DNA from: Patella vulgata
Taxonomy: Eukaryota; Mollusca; Gastropoda; Patellidae
NCBI RefSeq assembly: GCF_932274485.2
Contig: NC_065881.2
Location: 86,876,724-86,940,723 of the forward strand
DNA: 64,000 nucleotides
Reading direction: 5' to 3'
The stretch's first letter is position 1. Every line of letters begins with the position of its first letter. Positions 53,976 through 62,341 of the stretch are shown here, piece after piece. The translations under genes were made by a program, and so were the position numbers. A model generated the notes under the pieces. That model had not been told where the DNA came from, made no database searches, and saw only the letters and a program-made list of their open reading frames with translations.

Positions 53976-55780
53976 AAAAACAACGACGTCTATTTGTTAA
54001 AAACAAGGCACCTTACATCTTGAACGTGACGGTAAGTATTACTAACTCATTGCATAATGATGGTAAGTATTACTAACTCATTGCATAATGATGGTAAGTA
54101 TTACTAACTCATTGCATAATGATTGATGGGTCAAGGAACCGAGAAAGTCAAACTTAGAAAAAATGTCAATTTGAAGATAATTCATAATAGCCGGTGTGAT
54201 TCCAAGGTTTGTTACATGTTGAATGTAGTTACCTCCCCTTACATGTTGAATGTAGTTACCTCCCCTTACATGTTGAACGAACGGTAAAGCTGTCTCTATC
54301 ATCCAAACAAATATTCTACGAATATTAGTCTGGATGGGTCCTCAAAATTTGACGGAAAGCCTGTCATTGTCTGGATTATCCAGTCTTTTAAGTTACCACG
54401 TACTGAATCTATCAAAACATCTCGCTAGTCTACAATGACCCTCTCTAAAATTTTGTTTGTAAAGGTTTTAATTGAAATGGTAATTTTCTCTCGTCATGAA
54501 TCAGCCGTATGGCTTCTCACAATCTTCTTAATTCTCCATCGTGATTCACGCTTCATTCTCCTCGGATCTATTTTGTTTCTAATAATAGATGCGCCAAGTG
54601 AATTGTGAGATATATTTCAGACTCACTTTATAGAATCTAGCAAAAACGGCCCGGCTTCATAAGATCTAACACTTACATTATATACATTCAAATTTCACAA
54701 TCAAAAACTCTTACAAAACTAACACCGTAACCTGTTAAGAATTTAATTTAAGAAACGACCAATCGTTTATTACTAATGTAATACTATCGCTAATAAATAA
54801 TAATCTATCGTTAATGTAATCCTCGTGAATGTAAACATCGGGGGGTGAGGTTTGACAACCGGACTAATAATCTTCACATCGAGTGATACCCTAACAACAC
54901 CCGGCTTTGCGATTTACGGATACAATAATATTTTACTTTTCAAACACAACTTTCTTGATAAAACTGTCGAAATTGTCTGAATTTTTAACCCTGGCTATAA
55001 TCTACACTTTGAACAATTCTACATAAAAAACAAAATATATGTACAAGATCTTGTACTCAGAGACCCCCAAACAATTCGAAAAGAGTGAATAATAAAAATA
55101 ATAATAATTATCTTAATCTTAAACAATGTATCTTTAAAGGAAAAAACTGACCTTATTTTCCGAATTTGTCCCAGTAATTGCTAGGCGTATACTAAAAGCC
55201 AAGGTCTTACGAGATATACACACTCAATGTAGCATGCTTCGCGGCTAGAGGTTAAACGGCCAGCCACTGACACCTGCTTTGACAAGTAGCTAGACGGTTG
55301 GTCTTTTAAACCACTCGCTGTCAGTAGGGGGTTTTTCAACGACTCGCTCGCCGACAGACATCACACGGCTTTCTGGCAATTATTTCGCGTCATTGGTTAT
55401 GCCTAGTACTTGATAAAAACACCGACAGTTTATAGCTGTTGTCTGAGTACAGGGCGCGTAATTGACCCCTCCTTTACAGCCAAAACCTAATGTTAAACTT
55501 TATGAACATTTGACTAGTTTTCATGAATAATATTTTTAAGTGGAGATATTTATTTTAAAATTATTCACAACGGAGTATTGTCTAGTTTTAATGTATAATA
55601 TTTTAAAAGGAATATCTTAGAACAACTCGGCCCTCCCAACGATTTATAGTTGCTCATAAAAGTATTCACTTTTCTTTATAAGTACCAACCGTTTGTCTGT
55701 GAAAATTATTCTCGCCTCTGAACGAATAAGCATTATCAACTCTCGTCGACTTTGTAAAAAAAGAAAACCAAGACCGTCTC
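53976..55780. other. Polinton non-coding region with small repeats
   Basis: About 54030-54123 has three copies of a 31-bp unit (GGTAAGTATTACTAACTCAT...). About 54212-54280 has two and a half copies of a 27-bp unit (TTACATGTTGAATGTAGTTA...). 54290-54560 is a diverged copy of the ATCCAGA-hairpin repeat. No gene is supported in the rest. Confidence 0.6.
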
Positions 55781-56738
55781 AAAATGTAAGTTTTTTTATT
55801 ATTTCTTCAAAATTGTGATTCGAAACCTACTTTTAAAACAGCGTTTCATGTTTACTTTTTCACTCGACCCTCGTAGGGCGACCTTTGTAGTGCGTAATTA
55901 AAGACACGCGTAAATTAGCTAAATCGCTCTCCTAACAACTGAGATTAATATACGACTTTCGTCTGCTTTGCTTATTTTTAAAACTGTTCATATCTAAGCA
56001 ACCATATTTGTCAAACATATTCAACAAATATTAACCCGGTTAGGAGCCTAAGATGCTATATTACCATGCATATACGTAGAGACCGTGAACTTTATGTTGA
56101 AAGCAATGCTTAATGGTAAGTGCAAGAGAACCACACACTGTACCTCCATGGCATCAGCCCACCCTACTTTTCATCATACTCGAATGTTTCTACTTTTTCA
56201 AGCTACACACACCCATACACACCAAAATTGGCATACATTTATTGGTATTAACCAACCTATTAATATTTTGACTTTGAAAATATCTTTAATATAAATTATA
56301 ATATTATATTTTTTGTTGTTTAAGGTACAGTATTGACCAGGTTCAGGCTTACTTGAAAAGCATAATTACCCTAATGCTGTGTACATTGGCACCGTGTCTC
56401 AATGCTATTGGAACACCTGCTATAGCTATCCAACTAAGGGATATTCTGTTCGACGCCAATAATTTACTGGCGACACACCACCCATATATAACCCCTATAA
56501 GGCCATCACCTGAGCAGGAAAAAGAAACGTAAGTTTTTTGGTGATTTTTTTCTACTTGGTATGTTTTATTTTACCAATACCTATCTGATTTGTTCTTTTC
56601 TGCAGATTGTTAGCTTTTACGGACTACATACTGACACGGTTGAGGATGGTTGAGGGAACGAACCCTGCGTTCAAGAACATCATCAACGTTCTCGACACTT
56701 ATAGGGAGCTAGCAGATTGGAACATGCCATCATTATAA
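55700..56738 (+). CDS. Polinton-borne spliced gene, unknown product
   Basis: Three exons can be read with standard GT-AG sites: a leader ending 55785 (AAAAT|GTAAGT), 56325-56528 and 56606-56738 (stop TAA). The start codon is split, AT on the leader and G on the second exon. The coding length of 339 bases is divisible by three (112 residues). The product is helical, without recognised domain. AATAAA follows near 56764. Introns are known in some Polinton genes. It may be host-derived cargo. The leader start is not determined. Confidence 0.6.
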
Positions 56739-56961
56739 AAATATATATATATAACACGATGGCTAAATAAAATATTATAAAAAAAAAAAAAGGCTGTTGT
56801 TGGTTTCTTAGTATCGACACGGATTGAAGAGTGTAGACCTGTGAAGTGGGTTTTTTTAGGTTAGGACGGGGTGTGGTGGGAGGGGGGGGGGTCGGTGTGG
56901 GGGGGGGGATATGGTGTGTGGGATATAAACAGCCTTTGATAAACAATCACAACATGTTCAA

Positions 56962-57324
56962 CTGTCAAGCTTAATAGCGGAGATCATTGTCCCTTAATGC
57001 AGGTATAGCTACACTTGGCGTGAACTCAATGTAACCTCTAAACACCTGCCTATAAAGCGAAATATCTTCCCCCCCCCTACCCTCCAATAAACAATTCGTG
57101 GACCCCATACCCTCGTTACAAAAGTCAAACACGATCAAAGAATATAACACCTGCATACCTTTTTTATTATTCATAACCTCATTGTTCAGTCAACAATAAC
57201 CATATTCAACCTATAAATAGAACACCTGTGGAATGCTCTGACGTCAGACCTTAGGAATGTGTGACGTCAGACCTTTGGAATGTCTGGAATTCCAAAATTG
57301 CTTCAAAGTACCCTTCCTACTACT
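56962..57324 (-). repeat. Polinton right terminal inverted repeat
   Basis: Reverse complement of the left repeat, with about three substitutions and two extra bases in a poly-G/C run. It ends CCCTTCCTACTACT. It carries two TGACGTCA boxes (57239-57246 and 57262-57269). Confidence 0.95.
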
Positions 57325-57571
57325 GGTCTGTCCGTATGTTCCACTTTTTGGGACACAATAATGTTCCTTCTAATTGAGCTAGAATGTTCAAACTTAGTGT
57401 AGGCCATTGGGCCAATGCCTTGATGGAGTTTTATGCTTAGGGTAAGTGTCATCTGTGTTGATTTTTGGGGGGTTTTTTTTTGGGGGGGGGGGATTTCGGC
57501 TGGGGACATCAGCCTCACTGTTGACTTGTTTCTTTGTAAAAACCTCATACGCATACGTAATTGTTTTGTAG

Positions 57572-57643
57572 TTGATGTTAACAGTATAGAAGTACCAGGT
57601 ATATGCCGGCATCGTTCACCCCCCAGGTCAGCCCCATTTCCAG
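57572..57643 (+). CDS. Candidate Pro-rich exon, phase 1 to phase 1
   Basis: The acceptor is TTGTTTTGTAG|TT and the donor CCAG|GTAAGT (strong). 24 codons read VDVNSIEVPGICRHRSPPRS then APFP. The donor region (CCCATTTCCAGGTAAGTGTG and about 70 bp of intron) is repeated at 58074-58160 and, more divergent, at 58572-58663. It would follow the 35688 exon if the Polinton lies in the intron. Confidence 0.45.
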
Positions 57644-58663
57644 GTAAGTGTGACAGTGTGTCAAATCAAATCAAAATATTCGATAAATTTATCCAACATT
57701 TGTATCATAATACTAGGCTAAGTAGAGATAAGCAATCCGATTGGTCAAGACTTTGGAACATAAAAACTCTGCTTTTAATTGAGGTATAGATGTTTATTAG
57801 GCGAATGATTAGGATTTCGCATTAAAGCTAAGCAGAGCTGGGCAATTTCTTTGGTAGATGCTTTGGGACAAGATAACTTTAATTCTAACACATGGAGAGT
57901 GATGAACCTTTGTGTATAGGTTCAGTCACTACCAGGTACTTCAAAATCTGAGTTTGATAGTGAACATTGTATGCTTAGTCTAAGGATAGATAATCGGTCT
58001 GATTACTCGATGCTTTTGAAAAAGTTACATGTGCAATTATTGAATATGGGTCATCTGTTTTTGGGGGATTTCAACCCCATTTCCAGGTAAGTGTGATAGT
58101 GTGTCAAATCAAATCAAAATATTCGATAAATTTATCCAACATTTGTATCATAATATTAGCACTGCCATCACTGTTTATATCCCATCGGTCTCGGTTTCCA
58201 TCGATATTTATGTAAGAAACATAATTTATATGTTTATGTTCCTAATATCGCAGTTTATTTCTAGGATTGTTACTACCTTGATCAGGCTCCTGGTTGTACG
58301 AAGAATCGCGTTTGTAGCTTGTGGACCTTCGAGATATCGCAATTGTTTTATTCTTTTAAAAAAAACATTCAAATATATCACTATTACACGTTACAGCATA
58401 ATCATGCTTGTGTCCCAATTTCTGTATTTTGTATTTCTGTATTTAACCACTCGTATTCTATTGTCTTAGACCATACTCATTATTATGTAAAATATGTGAG
58501 TTTATACGTGATTGTTTTGTAGCTGGTGGAATATCACCTTATAGCCCGAATTATCCAGCTTCCAGGTTAAAACCATTTTCAGGTAAGTGTGATAGTGTGT
58601 GAGTAAAAATCAAAGCATTAGACGAATTTGTCCAATAAGTATGTTATGTATCATGATATTAGC
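57629..58663 (+). repeat. Three-copy exon-end plus intron-start segment
   Basis: Segments 57629-57716, 58074-58160 and 58572-58663 share CATTTCCAGGTAAGTGTGA and the following AAATCAAAATATTCG. The first and third follow phase-1 exons; the second has no matching acceptor in phase. This looks like another tandem exon duplication, now decaying. Confidence 0.6.
58523..58582 (+). CDS. Candidate 20-codon exon, phase 1 to phase 1
   Basis: The acceptor GATTGTTTTGTAG|CT matches the one before the 57572 exon over 12 bases, and the donor is TCAG|GTAAGT. It encodes AGGISPYSPNYPASRLKPFS. Pro/Ser/Tyr-rich, probably disordered. Likely a diverged duplicate of the 57572 exon. Confidence 0.45.
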
Positions 58664-58669
58664 AATGTG

Positions 58670-59130
58670 GGCGAATTACCATAGCGATCACTATTTATAT
58701 CCCATCGGTCTCGGTTACTTTCGATATTTGCACGTATCGGATAGTAACTTGTGAAGCCTCTAGATGTTACAATTTTATCCGGTTTCTACAAATCGCTATT
58801 GATTTCTATGATGGCGCATATCCAAAACAGTGAAACTTTGACTGCTTTCAAATCACAGCTGAAGACTCACTTATTTCGGGAATGCTATGAGAATTAGACT
58901 TTTTTTTCACTGTGTACATTATTATAATAGGTAAACGATTTTTAAAATCGGATTAAGATTGTGATCTCTATAACGTCATCAAGCTAAAATCGCGATTTTT
59001 TTCGTACAATCAGGGGCCATAATTCAGGAAGTTACGATCCCAATGCGCGGATATCAACAGGAACGAGATCTGTGGGATATCAACACATGTTTTAAGTTTC
59101 ATCATTGATACTAATTGATAGACCTGTAAC
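58670..59130 (-). repeat. GCCCACAT-family repeat pieces and a LINE tail remnant
   Basis: 59000-59100 in reverse shows TTATGGCCCCTGATTGTACG and the CGCGCATTGGG region. Within it, 58836-58893 (+) reads TLTAFKSQLKTHLFRECYEN before a stop, typical of the C-terminus of CR1/L2-type LINE ORF2. Both are fossils. Confidence 0.5.
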
Positions 59131-60100
59131 ATTTTCCCAAAGTTTCGTATCTTTTCGTGTGAAAAAGGGTGATTTTAGCTATAGAACAAATGAATACAAG
59201 TTCGAATATAACAACTACAAATAATAAAGTAATATTAGGACAAATGAGCATAAGTACAAATATTTATAACAACTTTGATCAAAACAATGTACAAGAGTAC
59301 ACACAGTATTTTGTTGAGGTCTTCTTCACCCTCGGCTTTGAAGTTGTAATTTGTAGACAGTCCTTTACAGATGTTGCCGCAGTAATTCCAAAGTTGGCAG
59401 AATTATACAGGATCTTGTTGATCCAAATGTAACAGCATGAATAATTCTTGAATGGGTATAATCCGACGTGGTAATAATCCACAACAATAATCATAAACTT
59501 GTATTACAACAAAGAGATAATTTCTCTTAAAACAGCACAAGAAGTCAACATTTAGTTTTGTATAAAGTGCTAAGAAAGTTCTGCTAAAGTTATCCAAATG
59601 TTCTTCAAATGTTCTACTCTCGGAACTTTCCGGAACATTCTCAAATTTTCCCCAACTTTCCAGAACCTACCAACTTTTTAAAGAACCATCCATAACCTTC
59701 CAAGTACTTCTAAACACCGTTTCCCGAAGTTTCCAATTGGCGATTCTAGAAAGCTAGTCTTCGAATGTGTCCATCCATCCATTGTGCGTCTTTTGGTCTT
59801 ATACTAATGCAGTTATTCGGAATAAACGTTTTAGTGTCATTGACAATTATAGAAATAATTTTACTAGCTTGATGTGAACAGCGTTCATTTGGAAATAATT
59901 CTTTCCGATCATTATATTAGGACCTAAATAATTCCAAATTGCACGACTAAAGGAATGCGATTTGCTTTACTTTAAAATTTACAATAATGGGACTATGATC
60001 ACGTATTTCACCCATGATTTGGATGAATATAAGTACGGTGGTTGTAGGTCCTCTAGATGAAACTACACGAGCTGGTTTTAAAACAATCATTGTATTTCAG

Positions 60101-60270
60101 GGTCAACTGAGGATCAAACAAACATTACACAGGTGTCAGGTTTCGATATTGCAGCCGGAAGTCCATCTTCTTTGGTCTACACGTCGCGCAGAAAATTCAT
60201 TTCCGAGCCCGACAATCCACCACCATCACCGGAGTCGCCCGATAGTGCGCCAAAGAAAACTATAATGTAA
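60101..60270 (+). CDS. Candidate second terminal exon, Pro/Ser-rich
   Basis: Acceptor TTGTATTTCAG|GG in phase 1, then 55 residues to TAA: STEDQTNITQVSGFDIAAGS, then EPDNPPPSPESPDSAPKKT. The frame that joins phase-1 donors is the protein-like one. It offers an alternative C-terminus to the one at 20563, or the end of a separate gene. Polyadenylation signals were not pinned down. Confidence 0.5.
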
Positions 60271-60599
60271 TTTTGTTTGCTACAACCGTACTGTGACAGC
60301 ACTAAATGCAGCCAGATACCACATCTATTTTGTTTGTATTACTAAGGCAACTTTGACTGATTGTATTGTTTAGAATGGTGAGCTAAATGTATATATTTAA
60401 GAGACTGGGCACGCAAGTATATGTGTATGTTTAATGTATAATTAATTACTGTTCTATCTTGTATTTTATTAATTAACTAATTTGTTATCTACAGATGCCG
60501 CGTGGTTAATTTAGAATATGATATCGTATTTTATTTTACCCCTCTATTTGACAGAATCAGAACTCACTAACGCAGACCGTACCAACGCATTAAGAAGTT

Positions 60600-60865
60600 A
60601 ACGATTTTATCAACAATTTAAATATATCAAAATCATCCGGTCTCGATGACATCAGTGCTAAATTACTGAAATCTATTCCCACTGACATTTTTTCTCCAAT
60701 TTGTACTTTAATCAAACTGTCTCTAAAAACAAATAAGGTCCCCAAGCTTGGCAATTTGACAACGCCACAACCATATTTAAGACATGATTTCCTAATAAAT
60801 GTGGAAATCAAAGACCAGTTTCATTTTTAATCATTATAATTAAAATATTTTGAAATACTTTAACA
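60600..60865 (+). pseudogene. CR1-like LINE reverse transcriptase fragment
   Basis: Plus-strand frames read FINNLNISKSSGLDDISAKL, then SPICTLIKLSLKTNKVPKLG, and after a frame change CGNQRPVSFL, matching the start of the RT domain (SGLDDI, NYRPIS). Short, frameshifted, with no catalytic YADD box. Confidence 0.65.
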
Positions 60866-61039
60866 TCCTGCGGTATACTAACTACCTTCCAGTTGACAGT
60901 ACTATACCATCTAATAAAATTGACACACGTTTTATCATAACAACTGTACTCTGTGTTAGTTAGTGTTAGTTGTATTTTACGTCCGCTTCCACCGAGGTGA
61001 TATCGCAGACAATGACGTGTTATGTGTACAAGGTGCATT

Positions 61040-61700
61040 AATTTACAATGTGATTAGTGAGAAATATTAGGATGGTTAGGTTTTCATATATATGTACATA
61101 GGACAATAAACAACAGTAGGATAACATGTGCAAAGGACGAAACAGGTGCCAGTAGACATTTACAAACATGCGATTTGACGGAACAGACATGGACAAAGAC
61201 GGACATTTTCACAGACATAGACATATTATGTACATATATATATATATTTTGGTCGATTGGGTTGGTCTGGTCGTTCTGTCCGGTAGAATGGCAGGGCGGT
61301 GCAACTCTACCTTGGGGCTTTGTTGGTGAGTTTGAGTCCTGGTCCATTCTTCCTTTCATTTGGGTATGTTGTCCGGTATGGTAGCGTTTTTACATCTTTA
61401 TTTATGTTATTCATTCCTTTTATTGTTGGTTCTCTGAAGGAAGAATCCAGCACCTGAAAAAGAAAGCTAGAGAAAAGAGAGTATCTGATCTTACTGTGAT
61501 TTTTTGGTTATTTCGTCTAGTAAGGCTTCGTGGGGGGGGGGGGGGCGGGGAATCATTTAAACTAATAATAAAAATAATAAGTGAGAGTAAAAGAAAATAG
61601 AGTGTTAACTGAATTGCAGATAAATAATAAGAATAATAAATAGATATTAATGGTAATAATGAGAATAATAAATTACTCATGAATTATGTTAATGGTAGAT
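61040..61700. other. Low-complexity spacer
   Basis: Contains TA repeats near 61230, a poly-G run near 61532-61548 and a TAATAA-rich stretch (61560-61680). The last may be the 3' end of the downstream LINE, since I-clade elements often end in TAA repeats. No gene supported. Confidence 0.4.
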
Positions 61701-61720
61701 TAGTGGTTTTATTATAAATG

Positions 61721-62341
61721 TAGGGAGGTTTACGCTTCCTTCTAGAGGACATTTTTGCGCTCCACCCTACTGTTGATTAATTGGTTTTATTAGTTGGTAG
61801 ATTAATGGTTTTATTATAGATGTAGGGAGGTTTACGCTTCCTTCTAGAGGACATTTTTGCGCTCCACCCTACTGTTGATTGATTGGTTTTATTAGTTGGT
61901 AGATTAGTGGTTGTATTATAGATGTAGGGAGGTTTACGCTTCCTTCTAGAGGACATTTTTGCGCTCCACCCTGCTGTTAATTGATTGGTTTTAGTTGGTT
62001 TATTAATTTTATCGGAGTTATATTAGTTGTGTAAGGCGGTTTACGCTTCCTTCTAGAGGACATTTTTGCGCTCCATCCTACTGTTAGTTGGTTTTATTAG
62101 TTGATTTATTAATTATATCGGAGTTATATTAGTTGTGTAGGGCGGTTTACGCTTCCTTCTAGAGGACATTTTTGCGCTCCACCCTACTGTTAACTGATTA
62201 AATTCAGTATTTTATATATATCGGAGTTATATTAGTTGTGTAGGGCGGTTTACGCTTCCTTCTAGAGGACATTTTTGCGCTCCACCCTACTTTTAATTGA
62301 TTATATTCATTATTTTATATATTTGGTCATCCCTATGTTCT
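61721..62341 (-). repeat. Six-copy 102-107-bp tandem array in the LINE 3' region
   Basis: Units start at 61721, 61823, 61925, 62032, 62138 and 62241. Each contains GGTTTACGCTTCCTTCTAGA and GGACATTTTTGCGCTCCACC. Spacers differ between the first three and last three units, so there are two subtypes. It immediately follows the ORF2 stop and would be the 3' UTR of the element. Confidence 0.9.

Larger units (their letters stand above)
40176..57324 (+). mobile_element. Polinton/Maverick, near-whole fossil, young
   Basis: It is 17,149 bp, begins AG and ends CT, and is flanked by a perfect 6-bp duplication, GGTCTG (40170-40175 and 57325-57330). Inverted repeats of about 361 bp differ by about three substitutions and a poly-G length, so the insertion is recent. 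Parts in order: PC4-like gene, Cys-rich gene, packaging ATPase, two small conserved genes, integrase, a small membrane protein, minor capsid, a short conserved gene, major capsid, cysteine protease (all +); DNA polymerase B and an acidic gene (-); BIR gene and a spliced gene (+). The core set is present and it looks nearly whole, with perhaps one or two breaks. Confidence 0.95.

Noticed and set aside
58074-58088. Third copy of the CCATTTCCAG|GTAAGT donor as an exon
   Set aside because: No acceptor gives phase-1 reading into it; treated as a decaying duplicate.
59169-59432. 87-codon open frame
   Set aside because: AT-rich, no splice sites in phase 1 and no recognised motif; likely chance.
61721-62341. 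Tandem array as a CRISPR array
   Set aside because: Eukaryotic LINE 3' region; units are 102-107 bp with similar spacers, not short repeats with unique spacers.
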